Positions 52,495 to 60,284 of a DNA stretch of 60,438 nt are shown here, piece after piece. The DNA comes from Paenibacillus sp. FJAT-26967 (GTDB taxonomy: Bacteria; Bacillota; Bacilli; Paenibacillales; NBRC-103111): contig NZ_LMXH01000011.1 of NCBI RefSeq assembly GCF_001541095.1, positions 1 to 60,438 on the forward strand, read 5' to 3'. The position numbers and the translations under genes are program-made. Below the pieces are notes generated by a model. That model did no database searches and was not told the origin of the DNA. It worked only from the letters and a program-made list of their open reading frames with translations. Numbering within the stretch: the first letter of the stretch is position 1; the number at the start of each line of letters is the position of its first letter.

Positions 52495-52887
52495 GTGGCA
52501 CAAGTTCAATACTACGGAACCGGTCGTCGTAAGCATTCGGTAGCACGTGTACGTCTCGTACCGGGCGAAGGACGCATCGTCATCAACAAGCGTGACCTGA
52601 ACGAATACTTCGGTCTGGAGACGCTGAAACTGATCGTGAAACAACCTTTGGCGCTGACTGAAACAATCGGTAAGTACGATGTACTCGTACTGACTAACGG
52701 CGGTGGAATGAGCGGACAAGCGGGCGCAATCCGCCATGGCATTTCCCGCGCACTGCTTAAAGCAGATCCTGAGTTCCGCGGATCTCTGAAGCGTGCAGGA
52801 TTCCTGACTCGTGATCCTCGTATGAAGGAACGTAAGAAGTACGGCTTGAAAGCAGCTCGTCGTGCACCTCAGTTCTCGAAACGTTAA
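52495..52887 (+). CDS. rpsI: 30S ribosomal protein S9
   Basis: S9 contacts the P-site tRNA with its C-terminal arginine. The 130-residue protein starts [19 protein letters not shown] and ends [20 protein letters not shown] 52495 follows AAAGGGAGGA. A strong terminator follows. Confidence 0.97.
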   Translation: MAQVQYYGTGRRKHSVARVRLVPGEGRIVINKRDLNEYFGLETLKLIVKQPLALTETIGKYDVLVLTNGGGMSGQAGAIRHGISRALLKADPEFRGSLKRAGFLTRDPRMKERKKYGLKAARRAPQFSKR

Positions 52888-52902
52888 GATCGGCATACAA
52901 AC

Positions 52903-52946
52903 AACCCTTCTATGTACACTACTTGGTGTATATAGAAGGGTTTTTT
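52903..52946 (+). terminator. rplM-rpsI terminator
   Basis: AACCCTTCTAT-G-TACAC pairs with GTGTA-T-ATAGAAGGGTT, followed by six Ts. It ends the ribosomal protein block. Confidence 0.9.
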
Positions 52947-53228
52947 ATGCTTAAGCATCTTTTTCTTTGCAAGATGTGTTCTATAAGTAAAATGCACATA
53001 CCACCTGATCAACCAGATCTTTTTCCATTAGGTATATTGCGTGGAAAGTCCTGCTAGTCCTTCATCTCATATACCTGAAAACTGAGTTTATACTCCGTTT
53101 GATGATGCTTTTATTCATTTTATAATTTACACATCCGTCATAGCTAAAATCCTCCTGTCTTTTGATCCCTATCTAAAGGAACCAAGTAACCTTTTATTCA
53201 ATATGATATAAAGGTATGAAAATAGCTA

Positions 53229-53256
53229 TTGACTTCATCAGGAAGTGAATTATAAT
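53229..53256 (+). promoter_or_regulatory. promoter of cysH-sat
   Basis: TTGACT (53229-53234) and a consensus TATAAT (53251-53256) are 16 bp apart, 57 bases before cysH. Palindromes on both sides could be operators of a sulfur regulator, but I did not recognise a known site. Confidence 0.7.
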
Positions 53257-53312
53257 TATGGTAAATAATAAAACATATACGTATACTCGGAATTAACAGG
53301 AGGACACTAGGT

Positions 53313-54005
53313 ATGAACTTATTGGAGAAAGAGTCTTTGGTAGCTAAAGCTGCAATAGAATTCGAAAATCAATCACCGGAGGAGCTTATCCGCTGGGCCG
53401 TACAAACTTTTCCTAACATTACATTAGCCTGCAGTTTTGGAGCTGAAGATGTCGTGTTAGTGGATATGCTTCAGAAGGTAAGCCCTGAAACTGATATTTT
53501 TTATTTGGATACAAACGTGCATTTTCAGGAGACCTACGAAACTAGGGATCGCCTTCAGAACCATTATCAGAAATCGTTTATTCAGGTTCTTCCTAAACTT
53601 ACACTTGAAGAGCAGGCTGCTCAATATGGGGCTGACCTGTGGCTTTCCAAGCCTAATGAGTGCTGCGGGATTCGCAAGGTTGATCCTCTGACGGATATTC
53701 TGAAGAATTACGATGCCTGGATAACAGGAATCCGCCGTGATCAAGCGCCTACCAGGGCTAATGCCAAAAAGGTTGAGTACGATGTAAAGTTCGGATTAAT
53801 CAAATTTAATCCTATTGCGAACTGGACTTCCGAGGATGTTTGGGAATATATACGCGCTAACGGCATTATCTACAATGCACTTCATGATCAAAATTATCCT
53901 AGTATCGGTTGCAGCCATTGTACCAAAGCGGTCGCACCTGGTGAGGACCCGAGGGCAGGACGCTGGGCTGGTAATGAAAAGACAGAGTGCGGACTTCATA
54001 AATAA
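53313..54005 (+). CDS. cysH: phosphoadenylyl/adenylyl-sulfate reductase
   Basis: CysH reduces activated sulfate to sulfite with thioredoxin as donor. The 230-residue protein has the PP-loop-like SFGAEDVV (41-48). It also has paired cysteines Cys117-Cys118 and Cys200-x2-Cys203, the [4Fe-4S] ligand set of APS-type enzymes, and the catalytic Cys226 in ECGLH at the C-terminus. The iron-sulfur set means it probably uses APS (and perhaps PAPS). AGGAGG precedes ATG 53313. sat follows by 32 bases. Confidence 0.94.
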   Translation: MNLLEKESLVAKAAIEFENQSPEELIRWAVQTFPNITLACSFGAEDVVLVDMLQKVSPETDIFYLDTNVHFQETYETRDRLQNHYQKSFIQVLPKLTLEEQAAQYGADLWLSKPNECCGIRKVDPLTDILKNYDAWITGIRRDQAPTRANAKKVEYDVKFGLIKFNPIANWTSEDVWEYIRANGIIYNALHDQNYPSIGCSHCTKAVAPGEDPRAGRWAGNEKTECGLHK

Positions 54006-54037
54006 ACTAATCGAACTAAAACAAAGGAGAATATACG

Positions 54038-55213
54038 ATGACATCTCCAATTGCCCCACACGGAGGCTCTTTAATTAATCGCATTGCTGTAGGAGCAGAG
54101 CGTGATAACCTGCTGAAACTAGCCTTAAACCTTACACAACTAAAAGTAAATGCTTGGACATTGTCCGATTTGGATCTGATATCAGTAGGTGCGTTTTCTC
54201 CATTAACCGGATTCCTTGAAGAAAACGACTACCTGTCTGTAGTAGAGAATATGCGTCTGGCTGACGGTACAGTATGGAGTATACCCATAACCCTGGCTGT
54301 TGAAGAAACAATAGCTCAGAGCCTCGTTATCGGCTCTCAGGTGGCCCTTGTAGGGGAAGACAATACTACCTACGCCATTCTTGATGTAAACAGCATATAT
54401 AAAGCTGATCAAGAGCGTGAATCGTTGCGTGTATTTGGCACCAATGATCAAGAACATCCGGGTGTTCAGAAGCTGCTATCCAGGCCTGAAACCTATATCG
54501 GCGGACCAATTCGTATGCTGAACAGACCCCGTCCGGAGAAGTTTGACGAATTTTACTTTGACCCTGCCGAGACACGCCGTATCTTTGCGGAGAAGAATTG
54601 GAGAACGATCGTCGGTTTCCAGACGCGTAATCCTGTACACAGAGCTCATGAATATATTCAAAAGTCTGCAATGGAAATTGTTGATGCTTTATTCCTCAAC
54701 CCTCTGGTGGGGGAAACGAAGTCGGATGATATTTCAGCGGATGTAAGAATGAAAAGCTACCTAGTTCTTCTTGAAAATTACTATCCGCAAGATCGCGCAT
54801 TCCTAGGTGTATTTCCTGCCGCTATGCGTTACGCTGGTCCTAGAGAAGCCATTTTCCATGCCCTTGTCCGTAAAAATTATGGCTGTACACACTTTATCGT
54901 AGGTAGGGATCATGCCGGTGTAGGGGATTACTATGGGACCTACGAAGCCCAAGATATATTCCGTAACTTCACAGCAGAAGAGATTGGGATAACCCCTCTA
55001 TTCTTTGAACACAGTTTCTTTTGCACGAAGTGCGGTAATATGGCCTCGAGTAAGACATGTCCTCACGATAAGGCGGATCATATGCATTTATCGGGTACCA
55101 AAGTCCGTGCGCTTCTTAGAGACGGACAATGCCCTCCTAAGGAATTTACACGGCCTGAAGTTGCCCGCGTTCTTATTGAAGGGATGTCAGAACCAGCTGC
55201 TATAACGACATAA
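54038..55213 (+). CDS. sat: sulfate adenylyltransferase
   Basis: Sat (ATP sulfurylase) makes APS from sulfate and ATP, the substrate for CysH. The 391-residue protein has the catalytic motifs [11 protein letters not shown] (near 193) and [12 protein letters not shown] (near 290), and a C-terminal cysteine cluster ([15 protein letters not shown]) that may bind zinc. AAAGGAGA precedes ATG 54038. No cysC (APS kinase) is adjacent, consistent with an APS-reductase route. Confidence 0.95.
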   Translation: MTSPIAPHGGSLINRIAVGAERDNLLKLALNLTQLKVNAWTLSDLDLISVGAFSPLTGFLEENDYLSVVENMRLADGTVWSIPITLAVEETIAQSLVIGSQVALVGEDNTTYAILDVNSIYKADQERESLRVFGTNDQEHPGVQKLLSRPETYIGGPIRMLNRPRPEKFDEFYFDPAETRRIFAEKNWRTIVGFQTRNPVHRAHEYIQKSAMEIVDALFLNPLVGETKSDDISADVRMKSYLVLLENYYPQDRAFLGVFPAAMRYAGPREAIFHALVRKNYGCTHFIVGRDHAGVGDYYGTYEAQDIFRNFTAEEIGITPLFFEHSFFCTKCGNMASSKTCPHDKADHMHLSGTKVRALLRDGQCPPKEFTRPEVARVLIEGMSEPAAITT

Positions 55214-55332
55214 TTGTTTTCATAACAGTCTATATCCGCACTCCCATGTACGGCGTAACTTCATAAGGTATAATTGTCCACCCTGTCCCATATAGATTGA
55301 AAAGAGTCTATTGGAACTGAGGTGGATTTTTC

Positions 55333-56091
55333 ATGCGGAGACCTAGAAAAAGATTAGTCGTGTGGTTGACTTGGGATAGCAGTATTAGAATCGTGATGGC
55401 TGCTCTGCTGATCGTCCTTATGACATTCATGTATACCTACGAGCTTCCCTCTACAAGAACATGGAGTGAATGGTCCATGCCTCTCTCCGGAAGAACCATT
55501 GCTTTAGATGCTGGCCACGGCGGGCCTGATGGAGGTGCAGTCAGTCCATCCGGAATTATTGAAAAAGACATTAATTTGGCCATCACGCTTTATTTACGCG
55601 ATTATTTGCAGCAGGCAGGAGCATTGGTTGTGCTAACCCGAGAAACAGACACGGATCTTGCACAGGAAGGAACGAAGGGTCTTAGCCGACGCAAGACCGA
55701 AGATTTACTTACTCGCGCAGAATACATCAACGGCAAAAAAGCCGATATGTTTATTAGTATTCATTTAAACAGCTATCCTTCTCCACAATGGAGCGGCGCC
55801 CAAACCTTTTTCTATCCCAATCATCCGGATAATGCTTCCTTATCAAAGCTGATTCAAGAAGAGTTAAAGAAAAACCTGGAGAATACCGAGCGGGTGCCGA
55901 AGCAGGCGGATAAAGGTGTTTACTTACTTAAAACACTCAAGATGCCAAGCGCCCTAGTGGAGGTCGGTTTTTTATCCAATCCCGAGGAGTCACGTATGCT
56001 GGCAGATGATAAATATCAGAAGAAAGTGGCGGCCTCTATTTATCAGGGAGTTTTAAGGTATTTCTCAGGGGAGAAAGTGCGCTCCTCCTAA
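55333..56091 (+). CDS. cwlD: N-acetylmuramoyl-L-alanine amidase CwlD
   Basis: CwlD helps make muramic delta-lactam in the spore cortex, the mark recognised by germination enzymes. The 252-residue protein has an N-terminal membrane anchor (about 18-36) and an Amidase_3 domain: zinc ligands His62 (LDAGHGGPDGG) and Glu77, then the histidine of ISIHLNS and the glutamate of ALVEVGFLSN. GAGGTGG precedes ATG 55333. It works in the same pathway as polysaccharide deacetylases such as PdaA. Confidence 0.94.
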   Translation: MRRPRKRLVVWLTWDSSIRIVMAALLIVLMTFMYTYELPSTRTWSEWSMPLSGRTIALDAGHGGPDGGAVSPSGIIEKDINLAITLYLRDYLQQAGALVVLTRETDTDLAQEGTKGLSRRKTEDLLTRAEYINGKKADMFISIHLNSYPSPQWSGAQTFFYPNHPDNASLSKLIQEELKKNLENTERVPKQADKGVYLLKTLKMPSALVEVGFLSNPEESRMLADDKYQKKVAASIYQGVLRYFSGEKVRSS

Positions 56092-56095
56092 TGGG

Positions 56096-56106
56096 TATGC
56101 TATAAT
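56096..56106 (+). promoter_or_regulatory. extended -10 promoter of salA
   Basis: TATGC directly followed by TATAAT (56101-56106) is an extended -10 element. No good -35 is present, as is usual for this class. It lies between the cwlD stop and the salA start. Confidence 0.5.
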
Positions 56107-56142
56107 AATCTGAATAGAAATAAGCCTACCGAGGTGGAACGC

Positions 56143-57249
56143 ATGGTGACCAAAGAGCTTATCCGGCAAGCACTCCAGCCGATTATAGACCCTGAGTACA
56201 AAGCATCAGTCGTAGATTTAAACCTAGTCAAAGACGTGGTCATTAAAGAAAACAGAATCTCTCTGACCTGTGTACTGACTTCTTCAGATGAAGTCTATAA
56301 AGCTTCACTGCAAAGTCAGATCCAGGATGCTCTTGCCGCAGTTGGAGCGGATCAGATTCATATCCGGTTTCGAGAAATCACGGATTATGAGAAGAACCAG
56401 TTTGCAGAACTCGGAAATGCTCCTGTGAGCGAGGGATCCGAGGGAAGTGACGCGGCGCAGAGTCAACATGCAGCGGCCCCTCTTCTGGATCCGCAGTCTC
56501 CTGTGCAATTTATCGCGATAGCCAGCGGTAAGGGAGGCGTCGGCAAATCTACGGTAACAGCTAATTTAGCTGTCGCTCTAGCTCGTCTGGGTAAGAAAGT
56601 CGGTATCATGGATGCTGATATATATGGCTTTAGCATACCGGACATGATGGGGATCGAAGAGCAGCCCCAGTTAATCGATAACCGGATCCATCCGGTTGTG
56701 AAATTCGGTGTAAAAGTAATCTCAATGGGATTCTTTGTAGAAGATAATTCACCGGTTATATGGCGCGGCCCAATGCTGGGTAAAATGCTCCATAATTTCT
56801 TCCACGAAGTAGATTGGGGAGAACTGGATTACCTTCTTCTCGATTTGCCGCCAGGCACAGGTGACATTGCGCTGGATCTTCATCAGCTGTTGCCTCAAAG
56901 CAAAGAAATCTTGGTTACAACACCACATGCTACCGCAGCATTCGTGGCTGCCAGGGCTGGCGCAATGGCGGTACAGACGCAGCATGATATTATTGGTGTG
57001 GTGGAGAACATGGCCTATTACGAATGTTCGAAATGCGGCGAGAAGGATTATGTATTCGGCCGGGGCGGCGGTGCTATGCTTGCCGAACAGCTTCATACTA
57101 AACTGCTCGCTCAAATCCCGCTTGGAGCTCCAGTTAATCACGTATCCGAAGCGGACTTTTCTCCTTCGGTTTACAAAGCTGATTCGAAGTCAGGCGGTAT
57201 TTATCTGGAACTGGCAGCTAATGTTATCGAAGAATTGCAAAAGAACTGA
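56143..57249 (+). CDS. salA: Mrp/NBP35-family P-loop ATPase SalA
   Basis: An ApbC/Mrp-type ATPase; the Bacillus homologue SalA represses scoC, and other members carry iron-sulfur clusters. The 368-residue protein has an N-terminal MIP18-type domain (about 1-85), a charged linker, the deviant Walker A SGKGGVGKST (near 128-137), and Cys295-x2-Cys298, a possible cluster site. ATG 56143 follows GAGGTGG; the GTG at 56134 overlaps that site. A terminator overlaps its stop codon. Confidence 0.9.
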   Translation: MVTKELIRQALQPIIDPEYKASVVDLNLVKDVVIKENRISLTCVLTSSDEVYKASLQSQIQDALAAVGADQIHIRFREITDYEKNQFAELGNAPVSEGSEGSDAAQSQHAAAPLLDPQSPVQFIAIASGKGGVGKSTVTANLAVALARLGKKVGIMDADIYGFSIPDMMGIEEQPQLIDNRIHPVVKFGVKVISMGFFVEDNSPVIWRGPMLGKMLHNFFHEVDWGELDYLLLDLPPGTGDIALDLHQLLPQSKEILVTTPHATAAFVAARAGAMAVQTQHDIIGVVENMAYYECSKCGEKDYVFGRGGGAMLAEQLHTKLLAQIPLGAPVNHVSEADFSPSVYKADSKSGGIYLELAANVIEELQKN

Positions 57250-57274
57250 TGCATCTGCATCAGTTCTTTTTTTT
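57241..57274. terminator. salA terminator, possibly bidirectional
   Basis: AAGAACTGATGCA pairs perfectly with TGCATCAGTTCTT across a two-base centre, followed by eight Ts. The stem includes the salA stop codon. The A-rich other side means it could also stop transcription coming from gerD. Confidence 0.88.
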
Positions 57275-57332
57275 GCCGCTGCTTTTTCCGCTCTATCGAA
57301 TTCATTTACTCCGGTATAATCCGGGGGGTGGG

Positions 57333-58109
57333 TTACTGGTCGTCTTCCTTTTTCTTGTCCTTTTCTTCCTGGCTGGCCTCATCTTTGCTTTTATCACTCT
57401 GCCCGCTATCCTGACTTTGTTCCTGCTTGTTCTGTTGATCCCCCTGGCCGCTTTGCCCTCCTTGGCCGCCTCCCTGGCCACCCTGACCGCCCTGACCGCC
57501 TTTTCCGCTCTCTCCGCCTGAACTCTTAGGTATAATCCCTTCCTCCATGACTTTCTTCATCATGGTGAACACCTGAGCTTGGAATATAGGACTCTGGAAA
57601 GACTCTTGGATCACATTCATCATCTGCTGACGATATTGGGCGGAGCGGGTCATATCCATCATTAATTGCTCGTATTCCGGATTTTTCATGACTTGAAGCA
57701 GTTGTTTCTGGTATTCAGGATCTTTCATCAAATCCTTATGAAGCTGCTTATCCTGGGTGCTGACCGCTTTTGCGAAATCACCGGCAAATTTAGGGTCTTT
57801 CATCATATCCCGGATGAACTTACTGCTCTCTGTGTTAGTCAGGACATCTTTTACGGCTGTCTGCATCTGAAGCTTATCTCCTTCTGACATAGCCTTCAGC
57901 GAAGAACCCCCACTGCCACCGGCGGCCGCTTTTTCTATAGCGGCCCGGCCCTCATCAGATTTTAGAATATCGAGCACCATTGATTTGGTTTCTTTATAAT
58001 TGCTTTGGGAAGATGAAGACCCCTGTGAAGAGGTCTCCGATCCGCATGAAGATAAGAGCAGGATGACGGCGGTTAAGGCAGGAGCAAAACGCATCCATTT
58101 TCTGTTCAT
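57333..58109 (-). CDS. gerD: spore germination lipoprotein GerD
   Basis: GerD clusters germinant receptors in the spore inner membrane. The 258-residue protein has a lipoprotein signal with Cys22 in LLSSCG, a helical core of repeated MKDPxY-type segments (LMKDPEYQKQLLQVMKNPEYEQ), and a low-complexity tail of GGQ repeats followed by a Gln/Lys/Asp-rich end. ATG 58109 gives a standard signal peptide; GTG 58118 is possible. A sigma-G-type promoter lies upstream, in line with forespore expression in Bacillus. Confidence 0.9.
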   Translation of the reverse strand: MNRKWMRFAPALTAVILLLSSCGSETSSQGSSSSQSNYKETKSMVLDILKSDEGRAAIEKAAAGGSGGSSLKAMSEGDKLQMQTAVKDVLTNTESSKFIRDMMKDPKFAGDFAKAVSTQDKQLHKDLMKDPEYQKQLLQVMKNPEYEQLMMDMTRSAQYRQQMMNVIQESFQSPIFQAQVFTMMKKVMEEGIIPKSSGGESGKGGQGGQGGQGGGQGGQSGQGDQQNKQEQSQDSGQSDKSKDEASQEEKDKKKEDDQ

Positions 58110-58146
58110 TGCGCACACAAACTCCCTTCCCCTCTGTTAATGGTTT

Positions 58147-58176
58147 TAGTATGCGTGGGGGGGAGGCATTTCATCA
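58147..58176 (-). promoter_or_regulatory. sigma-G-type promoter of gerD
   Basis: On the reverse strand TGATGA (58176-58171) and CATACTA (58153-58147) are 17 bp apart. CATACTA fits the forespore sigma-G -10 consensus CATNNTA exactly; the -35 is a partial match to TGMATA. Confidence 0.6.
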
Positions 58177-58263
58177 TTAAAGCGGATGGTTGATTACTGA
58201 GAATGATGGGCAATTATGGCCGGTTGACCGAAGGTTAAATTAACATCTTCTCGATGCCTTTTC

Positions 58264-59046
58264 TTAATAGACTTGCTTAAAAGATTTTTCTTCCACCGGC
58301 TTGTTTTCCGTTTGGGCCTGTTTCATTAGCTCGCTTACGGTTACAAACTCATAACCCTTGCTGCGCAATTGGTCAATAATAGCGGGTAAGGCTTCATGAG
58401 TCTGCTTGCAGGAATCGCTGGCGTGCAGCAGAACAATATCACCTGGATGTGCCTTGTTTACGACGCGGTTAATAATTTGGTCCACACCCGGGTTCTTCCA
58501 GTCCAATGAGTCGGTATCCCACTGAATGACCCTATAGCCAAGCTGATCAGCAATAGAAAGAACGCGTTTATCAAAATCACCATTAGGCATGCGGATCAAA
58601 TTGGGCGCTTTTCCGGTTAAATCTTCAAGGACTCCGTGAGCAGTTTGGATTTGCTTCCGAATCTCTTCGTCTCCAAGACTGCTGTAGTTAACGTGCTTAT
58701 GACCATGGCTTCCGATCTCATACCCGCTTTTAACGATACGGTTGACGGTGTCGGGGTGACTTTTGCTCCAAGGAGAAGACAAAAAGAAAGTGGCGTTCTT
58801 AACTCCTTTTTGTTCGAGAATGTCCAGAATAGGATCCGTGCGGACTTCTCCCCATGAAATATCGAAAGTCAGTGCGATCTGTTTCTTTTCCGTCTTTACG
58901 TTGTAAATAGCCGCGGGAGCACCGCTTGAGAAAACAGCCATGTTTTCACGTTCCGAATAAACAATTCCTGCAGCGAACATAACGGCCACCGTTATAAAAA
59001 CGGTTTGTTTCATTTTTTTTGCGCTATACACATAAAAATGACTCAC
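58264..59046 (-). CDS. pdaB: polysaccharide deacetylase PdaB
   Basis: PdaB is a sporulation protein needed for cortex stability in Bacillus. The 260-residue protein has an N-terminal membrane anchor (about 13-30) and a NodB-type deacetylase domain: Asp62 in LTFDISWG, then His114 and His118 (GSHGHKH), the metal ligands, and the LLHASDS motif near 205. The start is GTG 59046 behind AAGGAGG on the reverse strand. It follows the same order as Bacillus (next to gerD). A sigma-E-like promoter lies upstream. Confidence 0.93.
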   Translation of the reverse strand: MSHFYVYSAKKMKQTVFITVAVMFAAGIVYSERENMAVFSSGAPAAIYNVKTEKKQIALTFDISWGEVRTDPILDILEQKGVKNATFFLSSPWSKSHPDTVNRIVKSGYEIGSHGHKHVNYSSLGDEEIRKQIQTAHGVLEDLTGKAPNLIRMPNGDFDKRVLSIADQLGYRVIQWDTDSLDWKNPGVDQIINRVVNKAHPGDIVLLHASDSCKQTHEALPAIIDQLRSKGYEFVTVSELMKQAQTENKPVEEKSFKQVY

Positions 59047-59092
59047 GCTTCAATAGCCTCCTTCGTCCTGGGCTTGTATTCCGGCTTAGTAA

Positions 59093-59120
59093 AATGTATG
59101 CTCGTACCAATAACTTATGC
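59093..59120 (-). promoter_or_regulatory. sigma-E-like promoter of pdaB
   Basis: On the reverse strand GCATAAG (59120-59114) is followed after 13 bp by CATACATT (59100-59093), close to the mother-cell sigma-E consensus (KMATATT, about 14 bp, CATACAMT). It lies 47 bases before pdaB. Confidence 0.5.
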
Positions 59121-59148
59121 GTTGAATATGGAAAGGAGGACTAAGGAC

Positions 59149-59769
59149 TTGAAGAAATTGCAGTGGAAGGCATTATTCCGCCACATGGGGGAGATGAAGC
59201 ATTATCTAATTGCCTCGACGCTAGTTTTTGTGGCGGGCTTGGTGCTTGGTGTCCAATATTCAGACCGGTTTCAGGTTTTTCTTGATCAGCAATTGGCCGG
59301 GATGGAGCAGCTTGTAGGTTTAGTTAAAGAGAAGGACAATCAAAGCCTGTGGTTGTTTATCATTATTTTTCTGAATAACGCCATCAAATCTTTGATGTTT
59401 GTATATCTGGGGCTTTTCTTTGGTATTATTCCTTTGATGGTCCTGTTAGTGAATGGACTTATTTTGGGGTATGTCATTGATTATCAACTTCAAGAGCAAA
59501 GCATTTCATTTATTCTAAAAGGATTGCTTCCCCACGGAGTTTTTGAAATTCCGGCTATTATTGTGGCCTGTGCATACGGAATTCGATTAGGAATTCTAGT
59601 GATCCAAATGCTCGGAACGATGTTCGCACCAAGCAGAAGCGGGAAAATTACTGCGGAGTTTAAGCGCGTACTGGGACTTACCAAACCACTTATTCTTCTT
59701 ATAGTAGGGACCCTTCTGTTCGCGGCTTTAGTTGAAAGTACAGTTACACTCTGGCTGTTAAGTAAATAG
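59149..59769 (+). CDS. SpoIIM-family membrane protein
   Basis: The 206-residue membrane protein has about five transmembrane helices and the SpoIIM/DUF95 signature FLNNAIKSLMFVYLGLFFG followed by NGLILGYVI. SpoIIM works in engulfment during sporulation, but this gene is a family member at a different locus and its role is not known. TTG 59149 is eight bases after AAGGAGGA; the longer frame from 59005 would run through pdaB and its promoter. It is divergent from pdaB. A terminator follows. Confidence 0.82.
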   Translation: MKKLQWKALFRHMGEMKHYLIASTLVFVAGLVLGVQYSDRFQVFLDQQLAGMEQLVGLVKEKDNQSLWLFIIIFLNNAIKSLMFVYLGLFFGIIPLMVLLVNGLILGYVIDYQLQEQSISFILKGLLPHGVFEIPAIIVACAYGIRLGILVIQMLGTMFAPSRSGKITAEFKRVLGLTKPLILLIVGTLLFAALVESTVTLWLLSK

Positions 59770-59803
59770 AAATTGTAAAATATTTCTTAATCCCCGTCAT
59801 AAA

Positions 59804-59822
59804 ATGCTCAAAACATGAGCAT
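59804..59822. repeat. small perfect hairpin
   Basis: ATGCTCA (59804-59810) pairs with TGAGCAT (59816-59822) around a five-base loop. It lies between the SpoIIM-family gene and its terminator. Confidence 0.55.
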
Positions 59823-59832
59823 AACAGTAAAG

Positions 59833-59890
59833 CGGAACGGTTGCCGGATCAACAAACTAAAATTCTGGCGGCGTTCCGGTTGTTTTCTTC
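59833..59890 (+). terminator. terminator after the SpoIIM-family gene
   Basis: CGGAACG (59833-59839) pairs with CGTTCCG (59872-59878), and inside it GCCGGA pairs with TTCTGGC-type sequence (59864-59869). A T-rich tract GTTGTTTTCTT follows. Confidence 0.75.
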
Positions 59891-59933
59891 TGTTAGCATA
59901 TGTTGAGAGTTGAGAGGGGTAGGGATTACATTG

Positions 59934-60152
59934 ATGCTAGGTTTTCTTTTTAACGAACGAGAGTGCAGAGAACTTGATTACGTACTCCGCAAAGAGTTGG
60001 ATGAAATGCTGTTTGACCTCAATGATAAAAGAATGGATCAAGAAATAAAGAAAGCAATTGAATCCCGTTACAAAGTCATCTTTCGGATGTATGCAAGGCT
60101 TGCTTCTCCTAGGGAAATCTCTAAATATGCACGTAATCGGGTACAGCATTAA
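59934..60152 (+). CDS. small conserved-looking protein of unknown function
   Basis: The 72-residue product is not recognised. It is highly charged and predicted all helical (ERECRELDYVLRKELDEML, then RYKVIFRMYARLASPREISKYAR), with no membrane segment or cysteine pair. ATG 59934 follows AGGGA by about nine bases; TTG 59931 is a possible alternative. It is closely followed by the promoters of an rRNA operon. The regular amphipathic pattern argues for a real gene. Confidence 0.7.
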   Translation: MLGFLFNERECRELDYVLRKELDEMLFDLNDKRMDQEIKKAIESRYKVIFRMYARLASPREISKYARNRVQH

Positions 60153-60159
60153 ATTATCC

Positions 60160-60189
60160 TTGACACCAGAGAAGGATTCATGGTAAATT
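60160..60189 (+). promoter_or_regulatory. upstream rRNA promoter (P1)
   Basis: A consensus TTGACA (60160-60165) is followed after 18 bp by TAAATT (60184-60189). It begins eight bases after the small gene. Confidence 0.65.
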
Positions 60190-60254
60190 CTAATTCGCTG
60201 ATTCAGTACTTATTCGGACAAGCTGATTAAGAAAAATAAATTTCAAAAAAAAGC

Positions 60255-60284
60255 TTGCAATGAATGACTGATATGTGTTATATT
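60255..60284 (+). promoter_or_regulatory. downstream rRNA promoter (P2)
   Basis: TTGCAA (60255-60260) and TATATT (60279-60284) are 18 bp apart, with an A-rich tract just upstream that could act as an UP element. Tandem promoters of this kind are typical of Bacillus rRNA operons. Confidence 0.75.

Larger units (their letters stand above)
52888..53312. other. rpsI-cysH intergenic region
   Basis: This 425-bp AT-rich gap holds the rpsI terminator, about 240 bases without a recognisable feature, a near-palindrome (ACCTTTTAT near 53189 against ATAAAGGT near 53208), the cysH promoter and a 10-bp palindrome TATACGTATA (53276-53285) in the leader. A 36-codon frame at 52947 lacks a ribosome-binding site. 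Confidence 0.6.

Noticed and set aside
52947-53057. 36-codon forward frame with three cysteines after rpsI
   Set aside because: It starts in the T-run of a terminator with no ribosome-binding site.
59149-59769. Assignment of this gene as kbaA
   Set aside because: Its FLNNAIK and NGLILG motifs are those of the SpoIIM family, so the position next to pdaB alone is not enough.
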